Source: Bacteroidota bacterium
GTDB lineage: Bacteria; Bacteroidota; Bacteroidia; Bacteroidales; FEN-979
Reading direction: 5' to 3'
Assembly: GCA_026391805.1 (NCBI GenBank)
Contig: JAPLDJ010000018.1
Coordinates: 1-64,000, forward strand
Length of the DNA stretch: 64,000 bases
Shown here: in pieces, positions 1-9,000 of the stretch
Layout: each line of letters starts with the position of its first letter
Position numbering within the stretch: the stretch's first letter is position 1
Made by a program: the position numbers and the translations under genes
Notes under the pieces: model-generated
What the model saw: the letters and a program-made list of their open reading frames with translations, nothing else
Told to the model about the DNA's origin: nothing
Databases searched by the model: none

Positions 1-145
1 ACTGCAGCCTGAGCCTTGGTATTCTCTGATAACTGAATTTTTGATTACCTCTGAATATCTATGATATTCATGATGGGCAGGCAAGAAATTTTCTCTCATC
101 TTTCATAGGTTTTGGTGTAAACCTATTTTAGGACAAGTCAAATAA

Positions 146-168
146 GAGCGGCATTTATAATGCCGCTC
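146..168. terminator. Perfect 10-bp stem hairpin
   Basis: Arms at 146-155 and 159-168 are exact reverse complements with a 3-nt loop (stem sequence gagcggcatt). It lies beyond the end of the Omp28-like gene and may be a second terminator or end a gene lying left of the window. There is no long T tract on either side, so its role is uncertain. Positions 1-145 hold no open frame or motif I recognise. Confidence 0.45.
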
Positions 169-240
169 GGAATTTCGGATACTCAGTAATCATTTCTATC
201 ATTTGCTATTGATTCAGAATTTGAAATCCTGCAAAACAAA

Positions 241-263
241 AAGCGGAATTAAAAATTCCGCTT
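241..263 (-). terminator. Rho-independent terminator of the Omp28-like gene
   Basis: A perfect 10-bp stem (aagcggaatt at 241-250 against 254-263) with an AAA loop. Read on the minus strand it is followed by TTTGTTTTGC, a U-rich tail. It lies about 50 nt past the stop codon of the minus-strand gene that ends at 312. A further imperfect hairpin (286-298 against 300-312) sits directly at that stop codon. Confidence 0.6.
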
Positions 264-311
264 AGCAATAGGAATTGATGTAAAAAACCCACTCCCATAA
301 TGGGGGTGAGT

Positions 312-1181
312 TTATTGAATGACTTTTCTTCTGATAACCTGCAAGATCTCCCTTGTATCTGATTTGGAAACGAAGGCAAGTATCCAGCAATTCTTTGCTG
401 TCCAGTTGGCATCAAGGGTAATAGCGAATTTCCCCATGTAGGTTAAAGAAGGATCGACCGTGCCGGTGAGGACCTCGCCATAATTGCCGTTTACAGAGCC
501 TCTGAGTACATCCATAAAGATGTAGTTGTGAATATCGGGCGTCGTACCGACGGCGGGATTGTTATTCTTCTGACCGCCGATCAGGCTGTCTTCCACAACA
601 CATACCGTTATATTGTAAGATCCTGCGATGGCGCTCCTGAATTGCGAATAGATGACAGAGTTAACGATCCTTGTATTGGTATCATAAGCATTGGTCATGG
701 TCATGACAAGTTCCGGTGTCTGTGTCAGGGCAATCTCCACATCATTGCTCCAGACATCCTTTGAAAGAACAACTGTACCGTCGAAAGCCCTGCGGTCGAC
801 CATGCCCTGGGGATTGATGCTGTTTATCCCGAAATCCACGTTCCATGCTTCGCCGGCAGCCGTCCTGTAATCGGCTGTATATTCACCGGTACCCGGCAGC
901 GCCTGGTATCCGGCATGAACTGATAAAACGATCAGGTTCCCTTCATGGGATGCTTCGAGGTTATGCGCTATTATCGCAGCTTCCGGGCAGTTGACGCATT
1001 TATGCCCGGTGTAATCTTCCAGTAAAACCCTTTTGACAACCGCAACCGTATCCAGGTCCATGACGGTATCGATGATGTTTCCGTGCCTGGCGGTGGCATA
1101 CGGGGTCTTTATCTTATCACAGGAAGAGAGCAGAAATATTACGGAAACCAGGACAAGAAGGACTGATCTGGTGCTGTTCAT
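312..1181 (-). CDS. Omp28-related outer membrane lipoprotein
   Basis: About 289 residues. The chosen start (MNSTRSVLL) gives a lipoprotein signal with lipobox LSSC; a start seven codons upstream (1202) is equally open. After the signal the protein has the Omp28-type segment VLLEDYTGHKCVNCPEAA, which resembles a thioredoxin-like CxxC region, followed by a conserved core (NPQGMVDRR, a WSNDVE segment) and a beta-rich C-terminal half. Omp28-related proteins are surface lipoproteins of Bacteroidota with no established biochemical role. It is followed by strong hairpins. The DUF6029 gene lies 61 bp upstream on the same strand, so co-transcription is possible. Confidence 0.85.
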   Translation of the reverse strand: MNSTRSVLLVLVSVIFLLSSCDKIKTPYATARHGNIIDTVMDLDTVAVVKRVLLEDYTGHKCVNCPEAAIIAHNLEASHEGNLIVLSVHAGYQALPGTGEYTADYRTAAGEAWNVDFGINSINPQGMVDRRAFDGTVVLSKDVWSNDVEIALTQTPELVMTMTNAYDTNTRIVNSVIYSQFRSAIAGSYNITVCVVEDSLIGGQKNNNPAVGTTPDIHNYIFMDVLRGSVNGNYGEVLTGTVDPSLTYMGKFAITLDANWTAKNCWILAFVSKSDTREILQVIRRKVIQ

Positions 1182-1242
1182 GTATATCGTGTTTTTGACC
1201 ATTGGTAATTACCTGTTAAAATCCTTATTACAATTCGGGGCA

Positions 1243-2952
1243 TTAGAAACTGCTTGTAACGGTCAGCGTAAATCCGCTGGCGGCGGGGACATACCGGCAG
1301 ACGCCACCCACGCAGAGTATGCCTTCCCGCTGACGTCCGTAGGAAAGAAACACCCTCGAGGTGTTGTAGGTGTAACCGGCGCTGACCAGGAAATAATGAA
1401 TCTGCAGATCCGGATCGTCATTTCCGTAGTTCCACTGATCCTGAACGGAGAAGAACCACTTGGGTGCGATGGTGAATTCCAGCAATCCTGCAGCCCAGTT
1501 GCCTTTGTCCTGCTTTGTCCATAATCCCTGGACCTCTCCCCGGAGCGAAAATTTATCGGTCATGTTGTAAGTGATATCCGCAATGCCGATATTGGAATAG
1601 ATCAACCCGTATTCATTAAGATGTCCTTCAACAATATCCTTGTTATAGGTCTGGTTCAGGTAGGTGAAGATCCCCTTCCAGCGTTTGCTGAATTTCTTGT
1701 CGACTTCAAAGTTGAAATCCTGGTAATAGACATCCTTGCCCGGGGTGAAGAAATTTGTCTTGTAACCCAGTGTGCCGCTCTGGTTCATGTTGATGCCGTC
1801 AAGGCTGTCCCTCGAAAGCGAATTCACCTGTGAATAATTCAACGCAAGGGTCAGTCCCGACTTCCCTCCGAGTTTGGAATGCTTCGGGATCGTATAAGTG
1901 ACTGTACCCGACATGCCCCATTCGCCGTTGGGCTGCGTTGCATAGGGATACATGGCTGCAAGCGCATAGGTGTGCTGCTTGGTGATGGACGGCAGGTAAT
2001 TGATGTCGAGCTGGTTGTTGGTGACAAGGCGGTTGGATTTGTAGCCCATGTTGTCGATGATCTTGGAAGAAACATAGACCCCGAGCCCTTTCTGGGAATA
2101 AGATATCGTTGTATAAACTCCATTGCCGTCTTTGTAGATATACTTGTTCAGTGAGGTCGGGTCATTGATCTTATGGGCATATTCCGAATTCAGATTAAAC
2201 CCGCCGATGTTAAGATTGACCCTGCCGCCATAGGTGGAAACGTTTTCAGGAAGCTTCAGTGTATAGATCATGGTGTCGATCAGCAGGTCGGTGGTCTTCC
2301 CTTTCTGGTAATCGCTGACGAAGCTTCCGCCGAAGGAGAGTTTTGTCCTGGCATCTTTAAGGCTGCTGAAAAGATCATTGAGGTAAATATCAATGTCGCC
2401 TCCCTTGACAATTCCACGGTTGTTATTGGAATAGACTTCCCAGTAATTCCGCTGTACGCCCCATACGCCTTTAAAAGTAAGACCGTCCACCGGTGAAAAT
2501 TTTACCCGGAGTCCGCGCAGTGAATTATCAAACCCCAGTGTCCATTCCTGCCAGGTGCGAAGTGTCATTCCGTTACCGAATTGCTCATAGAAATTTCCTG
2601 CCGTGATATCAAGCTTGTCATTCTTATAGTTGACAAACCAGTAAGGAACTCCATATCCCTCATATTTTGCATCGTAGCCGACGAGGGGAGGAAGGTAAGC
2701 CTCGAAACGCATCCCTGCGGTGAAATTCTTGAAAGAATAATTGATCTCCGTAAACCCGTTCATGCGCGTAAGATGGCCATCCAGCGATGAATCTGTAATG
2801 TTCATTTTCGGATCTTTGACATAATACTGGGCATCCGCCTGGAAACTGCCGCTCAGCTGGCTTCCCTGATTGGCATTTTGTGCGCCTGAATAGGAAGGAA
2901 TAAGCCAGTACGCCAGCAGGAGGGTTGGAAAAAGAGTGTAAATTTTTTTCAA
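1243..2952 (-). CDS. DUF6029-family outer membrane beta-barrel-like protein
   Basis: 569 residues with a Sec signal peptide (about 1-24, ending SGAQ). The rest is rich in aromatic, alternating beta-strand segments and resembles the Bacteroidota DUF6029 family; the stretch GNFYEQFGNGMTLRTWQEW and the following LRGLRVKFSP are typical. The C-terminus ends in an aromatic (TVTSSF), as expected for an outer-membrane barrel. The neighbouring Omp28-like lipoprotein is in the same orientation, and pairs of this kind are common, so a joint envelope role is inferred. Substrate and function are unknown. Confidence 0.75.
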   Translation of the reverse strand: MKKIYTLFPTLLLAYWLIPSYSGAQNANQGSQLSGSFQADAQYYVKDPKMNITDSSLDGHLTRMNGFTEINYSFKNFTAGMRFEAYLPPLVGYDAKYEGYGVPYWFVNYKNDKLDITAGNFYEQFGNGMTLRTWQEWTLGFDNSLRGLRVKFSPVDGLTFKGVWGVQRNYWEVYSNNNRGIVKGGDIDIYLNDLFSSLKDARTKLSFGGSFVSDYQKGKTTDLLIDTMIYTLKLPENVSTYGGRVNLNIGGFNLNSEYAHKINDPTSLNKYIYKDGNGVYTTISYSQKGLGVYVSSKIIDNMGYKSNRLVTNNQLDINYLPSITKQHTYALAAMYPYATQPNGEWGMSGTVTYTIPKHSKLGGKSGLTLALNYSQVNSLSRDSLDGINMNQSGTLGYKTNFFTPGKDVYYQDFNFEVDKKFSKRWKGIFTYLNQTYNKDIVEGHLNEYGLIYSNIGIADITYNMTDKFSLRGEVQGLWTKQDKGNWAAGLLEFTIAPKWFFSVQDQWNYGNDDPDLQIHYFLVSAGYTYNTSRVFLSYGRQREGILCVGGVCRYVPAASGFTLTVTSSF

Positions 2953-3057
2953 AGCATGAAAGATTTTATGTTGAAGGATTGATTTACGATTTTTTCGCTT
3001 TTCGCTACAAAAATGTCACACCTGCGGTGTTCAATGGTATTTTTAATTTTTTCTTTG

Positions 3058-3085
3058 TCATTGCGAGGAGCGTAGCGACGAAGCA
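3058..3085. repeat. Dispersed REP-like repeat (GCGAGGAGCGTAGCGACGAAGCA type)
   Basis: A short intergenic sequence, ttgcgaggagcgtagcgacg at its core, between the TlpA-like gene and the DUF6029 gene. A related decayed form (CATTGTGAGGCCGCCGCAGGCGACCGAA, and GCGAGTCCCGATTTCATCGGGACGAAGCA) occurs at about 45973-46070. Such elements are commonly scattered in bacterial intergenic DNA. Confidence 0.55.
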
Positions 3086-3098
3086 ACGCTTTTCGGTT

Positions 3099-3623
3099 TT
3101 ATTTGATCTCCTCACCATTTTTTACCTTCCGGATAATGTTGATCAGATCTTTTTCTGAGCCTTCCGAGAAGGAAGTGTGCTGCCAGACGATCTCACGTTT
3201 GCCGTTAAGGACAAAAGTATGAGGAATGGGTCCTACACTCATGGCCCTCTTGAAATCCCCGTTCTGATCAAGTAATACAACGTAATCCCAACCTTTGCCA
3301 TTTGCGAGGGGCCCTACCTGTGAAGAAGAGCGTGCATCATCGATGGCAATGGCGTAAAGCTTTACACCGGTCTCTTCCTGCCAGTCACCGTAAATATCTG
3401 CAATGGTGGTAAGTTCCTTGATGCAGGGCTTGCACCAGGAGGCCCAGAAGCTGATGACGATGGGCTTCCCGTCATTTTCGATCTTTGAGGTGCTGAACGG
3501 ATTTCCTTTTACATCTTTGATGTCAACAGTGGGCAATGGACGCGATTTGGAGATCACCATTTCCTGGGAAAATGTAAACGTAGAGATCAATGCAAGGGAG
3601 AAGAACAGGATTAATTTTTTCAT
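3099..3623 (-). CDS. TlpA-like thioredoxin-fold protein, exported
   Basis: 174 residues from MKKLILFFS, chosen because it opens a signal peptide (cleavage near TFSQ); the open frame runs further upstream into manA but that part is not protein-like. The mature part has the TlpA/ResA pattern: ISFWASWCKPCIKEL with the CxxC redox pair, then the cis-Pro segment GPIPHTFVLNGKREIVW. Family members are periplasmic thiol-disulfide oxidoreductases used in cytochrome c maturation or disulfide exchange; the partner here is unknown. A TAnnTTTG box lies 35 nt upstream at 3659-3666. Confidence 0.88.
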   Translation of the reverse strand: MKKLILFFSLALISTFTFSQEMVISKSRPLPTVDIKDVKGNPFSTSKIENDGKPIVISFWASWCKPCIKELTTIADIYGDWQEETGVKLYAIAIDDARSSSQVGPLANGKGWDYVVLLDQNGDFKRAMSVGPIPHTFVLNGKREIVWQHTSFSEGSEKDLINIIRKVKNGEEIK

Positions 3624-3658
3624 AGGAAGAGGATAAAAGAAGTTAATGTATTTCGTGA

Positions 3659-3666
3659 CAAAAATA
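3659..3666 (-). promoter_or_regulatory. -7 box TATTTTTG for the thioredoxin gene
   Basis: Exact match to the Bacteroidota TAnnTTTG element on the minus strand, 35 nt upstream of the start at 3623. Confidence 0.5.
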
Positions 3667-3673
3667 AACATTT

Positions 3674-4654
3674 TCAGGATATAAAAACCTCGAGGATCGT
3701 GCATTCTTCGGTTGGTGAAAGCACGATCTGCTGCGTTACGGCAGGGATCAGAAGGGTCTCCCCTTTCCCGAGGTGATCGGCGGAGGAGGCGCATTCAAAC
3801 CGTGTCTTTCCTTCAACGCAGACATAGATCACAAACGAATCCAGCTCGGAATAGTCCTTCCGGAGAGGCTTGTCAAAGTTCAGGATCCGGGTTGTAAAAT
3901 GTGGAGTATCTACAAGTGATATCGTTTTGTTCAGTTGCCTGCGGTAAGGTGTTCTTGCTGACTGGGGTCCGTCAAAGTCAATGGCCTCAAGCGCCAGTTC
4001 CTTGTGTAGCTCGCGGCTTTTACCCTTTTCATCTACCCGGTCCCAGTCGTAGACCCGGTATGTTGTATCAGATGTCTGCTGGATCTCGGCGAGAAGGATG
4101 CCGGGACCGAGTGCGTGGATCCGTCCGGCCGGGATGTTAAAAACATCTCCCCTTTCCGGTTTTTCAATGTTCAGGATATCCTTAAGCTTCTTTTGTTCAA
4201 GAAAATCAAGGTAGGTTTTTGCATCTGTTTTCCGGCTGAAGCCGCTGATGATCTCTGCACCCGGCGCCGCATCAAGGATGTACCACATCTCGGATTTGCC
4301 GTTCCCGATGCCCCGCCTGGCAGCAAGCGCATCGTCGGGATGGACCTGGATGGAGAGGTAATCATTCGAATCGATGAATTTGACCAGGATGGGAAATTCA
4401 CTCCCGAACCGCTCAAAGGTTGCTTCCCCCACAAGGTCTTCCATGTAAATCTCAACCAGCTCATTCAGCTCATTTCCCTTCAGGAATCCGTTCCTCACCC
4501 TGGTTTCAGATCCGGGTACGCCCGACAACACCCAGGCCTCGCCGCAGTTTGGCAAGGGGGAAAAATCCATACCGAGGACCGTCTTCATCCGCTCTCCGCC
4601 CCAGATCTTTTCCAGGAACCGGGGCTTGAATTTCAATGGATAGAGTTCATTCAT
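3674..4654 (-). CDS. manA: Mannose-6-phosphate isomerase, class I
   Basis: 326 residues, the normal short-form class I length. ManA interconverts mannose-6-phosphate and fructose-6-phosphate in the cytoplasm and feeds glycan precursor synthesis. The N-terminal motif FLEKIWGGERM and the metal-binding core SIQVHPDDALA (His in QVHPDD), GKSEMWYIL (Glu) and IPAGRIHALGPG (His) are all present. A second cupin-like part (ETLLIPAVTQQ) closes the protein. A -7 box lies at 4711-4718. The divergent LOG gene starts 92 bp away. Confidence 0.93.
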   Translation of the reverse strand: MNELYPLKFKPRFLEKIWGGERMKTVLGMDFSPLPNCGEAWVLSGVPGSETRVRNGFLKGNELNELVEIYMEDLVGEATFERFGSEFPILVKFIDSNDYLSIQVHPDDALAARRGIGNGKSEMWYILDAAPGAEIISGFSRKTDAKTYLDFLEQKKLKDILNIEKPERGDVFNIPAGRIHALGPGILLAEIQQTSDTTYRVYDWDRVDEKGKSRELHKELALEAIDFDGPQSARTPYRRQLNKTISLVDTPHFTTRILNFDKPLRKDYSELDSFVIYVCVEGKTRFECASSADHLGKGETLLIPAVTQQIVLSPTEECTILEVFIS

Positions 4655-4710
4655 GGCAATTTTGCGGAAGCGTTTTAATGAATTCTGATTACATTTGACC
4701 AGAGAAACTG

Positions 4711-4718
4711 CAAAAGTA
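4711..4718 (-). promoter_or_regulatory. -7 box TACTTTTG for manA
   Basis: Exact TAnnTTTG match on the minus strand, 56 nt upstream of the manA start. Confidence 0.5.
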
Positions 4719-4746
4719 AAGATTTAACAAATGTCATTCCATTCTG

Positions 4747-5340
4747 ATGATTAAAACAGTTTGTGTTTTCTGTGGCTCCAGCACGGGAGGTGATAAGTTA
4801 TATGCCGAAAGGGCTGAAAAACTGGCCCGTTTCTTCCTCAGGCAGGAGATCACGCTTGTTTATGGTGGTGCAAATATTGGATTGATGCGGGTTCTGGCGG
4901 ATACGATGCTGAAAGGGGGCGGAAAGGTGATCGGGGTCATGCCGAAGAACCTGGTTCACCGGGAAGTGGCGCATCTTGATCTTACGGAGATGCACATTGT
5001 GGGCGACATGCAGGAACGCAAAGCGAAGATGTCGGAGCTTTCCGACGGGTTTATGACGCTGCCCGGGGCCTTCGGAACATTTGACGAGCTTTTCGAGATG
5101 CTGACCTGGAACCAGCTGCACATCATTGAAAAACCCGTTGGGATTCTCAACATAGGTGGTTTCTTTGACCCGATGCTGGCGATGCTCGATAGGGCGGTGG
5201 AGGAAAAATTTCTCCGCCCCGAACACAGGGGAATGCTGATGGTGGAGGACGATGAAGATCTCCTGCTGCAGCGGATGAATGATTACAAGCCTGTTGTTGC
5301 AGAGAAGTGGATCGAGCGGCTGAAGCAGGGAAAGATTTAG
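4747..5340 (+). CDS. LOG-family phosphoribohydrolase (TIGR00730)
   Basis: 197 residues, matching the family length. LOG proteins release the base from (modified) nucleoside 5'-monophosphates; in bacteria they are often annotated as cytokinin riboside 5'-monophosphate phosphoribohydrolase. Visible motifs: FCGSS near the N-terminus, YGGANIGLM, the catalytic-Arg region MQERKAKM, and the phosphate-binding loop LPGAFGTFDELFE with the catalytic Glu. The usual loop is PGGxGTxxE, so the second Gly is Ala here, a mild deviation. It is monocistronic in appearance, and a palindromic repeat follows the stop codon. Confidence 0.9.
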   Translation: MIKTVCVFCGSSTGGDKLYAERAEKLARFFLRQEITLVYGGANIGLMRVLADTMLKGGGKVIGVMPKNLVHREVAHLDLTEMHIVGDMQERKAKMSELSDGFMTLPGAFGTFDELFEMLTWNQLHIIEKPVGILNIGGFFDPMLAMLDRAVEEKFLRPEHRGMLMVEDDEDLLLQRMNDYKPVVAEKWIERLKQGKI

Positions 5341-5350
5341 AAATAAGATG

Positions 5351-5446
5351 TTTCACGCAAAGAACGCAAAGAAAATCGCAAAGGTCGCGAAGGATGACAA
5401 TGCTACTTTGCGTTCTCCGCGGATCCTTTGCGGCCTCTGCGTGAAA
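5351..5446. repeat. Palindromic TTTCACGCAAAG element, copy A
   Basis: About 96 bp. It starts tttcacgcaaagaacgcaaa, ends ctttgcggcctctgcgtgaaa and forms a long imperfect inverted repeat built of CGCAAAGR units. Related copies lie at 14837-14940 and 19681-19787, with a diverged one at 60034-60137. No coding capacity is evident. It fills the gap between the LOG gene and the kinase gene. Confidence 0.75.
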
Positions 5447-5466
5447 GAAAAGCAATATAAAAGAAA

Positions 5467-6027
5467 ATGATCATCATTGGCATCACCGGAACGCTGGGCG
5501 CTGGCAAAGGAACAATCGTTGATTACCTTGTTGGCGAAAAAGGCTTTGTTCACTATTCTGTCAGGACCTACCTGCTGGAAAAGATCAGGGAACTCGGAAT
5601 GGCTGAAAACCGTGACAGCATGTTCACCCTCGCCAATGAGCTCCGGTCCGCCCATGGCCCTTCCTATGTCACCGATCAGCTTTACCTGAGGGCCCTGGAT
5701 TCGGGAAAGGATTGTGTGATCGAAAGCATCCGCACACCCGGCGAAATTGAATCCCTCAGGGCTAAAGGCCATTTTTTCCTGCTGGCTGCCGACGCCGATC
5801 CGCTGATCCGCTACCGCAGGATCCTTCTCCGCCAGTCGGAAACCGACCTTGTTTCGTGGGAAACCTTTACCGAAAACGAAGCGCGCGAGATGAGCACCAC
5901 CGATCCGAACAAGCAGAACCTCCGGAAGTGCATTGAAATGGCTGATTTCATCCTCCTGAACAACGGCACAAAAAAAGACCTGATCCTGCAGGTGGATACC
6001 GTGCTGGACCAGGTCCTTAAGGGTTGA
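5467..6027 (+). CDS. P-loop kinase, dephospho-CoA kinase/adenylate kinase-like (AAA family ATPase)
   Basis: 186 residues. A Walker A motif is seen at the very N-terminus (GTLGAGKGT, about residues 8-16). HYSVRTYLLEKIRE and DSMFTLANELRSAHGPSYV follow, then a Walker B-like hydrophobic strand and VIESIRTPGEIESLR. The C-terminal half has the LID-like arginine region (RYRRILLRQSETD) and DPNKQNLRKCIEMAD. This is the nucleotide-kinase-like family often called dephospho-CoA kinase-like, but it is not CoaE itself and its substrate is unknown. The start is the only ATG near a purine-rich leader (aaaagaaa). Confidence 0.8.
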   Translation: MIIIGITGTLGAGKGTIVDYLVGEKGFVHYSVRTYLLEKIRELGMAENRDSMFTLANELRSAHGPSYVTDQLYLRALDSGKDCVIESIRTPGEIESLRAKGHFFLLAADADPLIRYRRILLRQSETDLVSWETFTENEAREMSTTDPNKQNLRKCIEMADFILLNNGTKKDLILQVDTVLDQVLKG

Positions 6028-6043
6028 GATCAACCCCGCTCAG

Positions 6044-9000
6044 CTATTTGCTGATCACGAGGCGGCGAACGATCAACTCATCATTGATCTTCACCTTCAC
6101 AAGGTAAGTCCCCTGTGGTGAATTTGCCAGGTTGAATTCATAATCGCTTTCACCTTTGCACTGTCTTGAAATCAAAACCTTCCCGGTAAGGTCAAGGATG
6201 GTGATCTCGTCGATCTTCCCGGAGATGCCCGGAACGACGCGGAACAAGCCATTGGCGGGATTCGGTATGATCTGGATTGAATTGGCTGTATGATCAGCGA
6301 TCCCGACCAAACCATCCTGTACAACATTCACCACGACAGGCGTGATCCCTGCAACCATGACCGTGATATTTGCAGTCCGGATGGCAGTTGTCGGATTTGC
6401 ATCGTAGTTTGCAACAATGGTTCCGTTGCCGCTCCCTGAAGAGGTCGGCACACACCAGGTCTGGTCGCTGGTTACGTTCCAGGTGGAGTTGGAAGTTACG
6501 TTGAAATTGGTCGATCCGGCCACGTATGACACAGCCTGGGTCGGTGGTGTAACGTTCAGCGTCGGTACTGCACCTGCCTGAGTCACTGTAGATGACTGGG
6601 AAGGCAGTCCTGATGAACTGACCGTTATGGTAGCGATCCTGATCGTTGTCGAGGTATTTTCGTCGTAAGTTGCAGTAAGTGGACCGGAACCTGATCCGCC
6701 CGACGGAACCGTGCACCAGGGTGCATCGGATACAGCCGTCCAGGTTGAAGCGGTCGTGGTAACGGTGAAATTGGTAGTGCCTGCAGGAGGAGTTACATTC
6801 TGGTTCGACGGTGAAAGTGTCAGTGAATTGGCAGTTCCGGCCTGCGTGACAGTGACAGTAACCGGCGTCACACCGGGTGCGGTCACCGTTATCGTCGCAA
6901 TACGCGTCGAGGTCGTGGGGTTGTCAGTATAGTCAGCATTGATGGTACCGTTACCGGAACTGGAGGGAGGTGTAACTGTACACCAGGTCTGGTTGCTGGA
7001 GGTGGACCACGATGTGTTCGAAGCTACCGAGAATGTCGTTGTTCCATTAGTTGCAGGAACATTCTGGTTCGGTGGAGTGACCGAGAGAAATGGTGTGGCA
7101 CCGTCCTGGGTTACTGTTACGGTGACCGGAGGTATTCCAACGACAGTTACAGTAATGGTCGCAACCCGTGATGTGGTTGTGGTATTCTCAGTATAGGTTG
7201 CCACGATCGTGCCGTTGCCGGTACCGGATGGGGTAACCGTACACCAGGTCTGGTTGCTTACAGACGTCCAGCTGCTGTTGGAGGTAACCGTGAAGTTTAC
7301 AGAACCTGCAGGTGATGCGGGTACATTCTGGTTGGGCGGAGTTACTGTGAGCGTGGGGGTAGCGCCTGCCTGCGTCACGGTGACAACTACTGCCGGGATT
7401 CCTGCAACCGTCGTCGTGATGTTCGCAACACGGGAGGTGGTCAATGCATTCACCGTATAGTTGGCTACAATGGTGCCGTTCCCGGTTCCGGACGGGGTGA
7501 CGGTACACCAGGTCTGGTCGCTGACAACGGTCCATGAAGAATTTGAGGTAACCGTGAAGTTAGTCGATCCTGCAGGTGTTGCAGGAACATTCTGGTTAGC
7601 CGGTGTAACGGTCAGTGTCGGTGTCGCACCGGCCTGGGTAACGGTTACAACCACAGCGGGTATCCCGGCCACGGTCGTCGTGATGTTCGCAACACGTGAA
7701 GTGGTCAGTGCATTTACCGTATAATTGGCCACAATGGTGCCGTTTCCGGTTCCGGACGGGGTGACGGTGCACCAGGTCTGGTCGCTTACCACAGTCCATG
7801 AAGAATTTGATGTGACGGTAAAGTTCGTCGATCCCGCAGGTGTTGCAGGAACATTCTGGTTGGCCGGGGTAACGGTCAGCGTTGGTGTTGCTCCTGCCTG
7901 TGTAACCGTAACGACAACCGGGGTGAGCCCGATCACGGTTACCGTTATGTTGGCCACGCGTGATGTGGTATTTGGATTTATTGCATAGTTGGCTACAATG
8001 GTTCCATTACCGGTTCCGGACGGGGTTACGGTGCACCAGGCCTGGTTGCTTACTGCTGTCCAGGCTGAATTTGAGGTGACCGTGAAGTTGGTCGCTCCGG
8101 CAGGTGTTGCAGGAACATTCTGGTTGGCCGGTGTAACGGTGAGTGTCGGTCCGCCAATTGTTCCTGTGATCTGGATGTCATCGATGCAGACTCCGTATCC
8201 ATAACGTGCATCGCCTTCGAACGCCACCTGGAATTCAGCGGAGGTGGTTGTCAGGTTGATGGTCCTTTGTGTCCAGGTGGCAACATTGGCGGTATAGGAT
8301 TGCAACTGAACCCATGGTCCGGTGAGACTGGTCCTGTAATAGATGATCAGCCGGTCCTGGTCGCCCGTCCAGACCTGCATGTAATGCCAGAAGGTCAGCA
8401 CGACATTGGTATACCCGGTCAGGTTCATGACCGGTGTGATTAGTTTGTTGGTGTTGGTAGCAGCAGTGGCATCCTCCAGGCAGGCATTACGGGCACCAGT
8501 GTGCGCAGCAGCAGGATTCGACCCGCCATTACCTGCAATATATTGCCATGCCGGATTTGCGTTCTCTTCCGACCAGCATGCTGGTGTGGAAGCCGATGCT
8601 TCAAAGCCTTCGGTAAAGGGTAAGGTGTTGATAACACCGCATGTTGTTGTGAAGGTAAGGTCGCTGCCGTAAACTGTTCCGCCTCCGTTTGTCGCATATG
8701 CACGGTGGTGGTACGTTGTATTGGCCGACAGGCCCGTCAGGGAACTGGTAAAAGATCCTGTCCCCGTACCATCGGTAGTATGGCTTCCTGTGACGATTGG
8801 ATTTGCCGTGGTGGCCCAGCAGGTCCCCTTGGCTGTTACAGATGAACCGCCATCTGTTGTAACGTTGCCGCCTGCAGTTGCCGTGTTTTGGGTGATGGCT
8901 GAGGCGGCTGTTGTGGTAACAATCGCCTGGCCGGGTATAAAGGTCATATCCAGACCCAGGGCATTTCCATCGCTGTTGGTGGCATTGATCCTGTAATGAT

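Noticed and set aside
91-97. HELNERH motif of the 32898 lipoprotein (residues 91-97) as a zinc metallopeptidase site
   Set aside because: The spacing is HExxxxH rather than HExxH and the second copy lacks His, so a zincin assignment is not supported; kept only as a possible unknown site. (Positions given are residues of that protein.)
3624-3794. Upstream extension of the thioredoxin gene frame (57 codons)
   Set aside because: It overlaps manA, is rich in Arg and Pro and unlike the family, while the internal ATG opens a normal signal peptide and has a -7 box in front.
6711-8204. Series of plus-strand open frames of 70-90 codons opposite the BACON array
   Set aside because: They repeat with the same 264-bp period as the array and are reverse-strand shadows of the repeat, with no start sites or family features.
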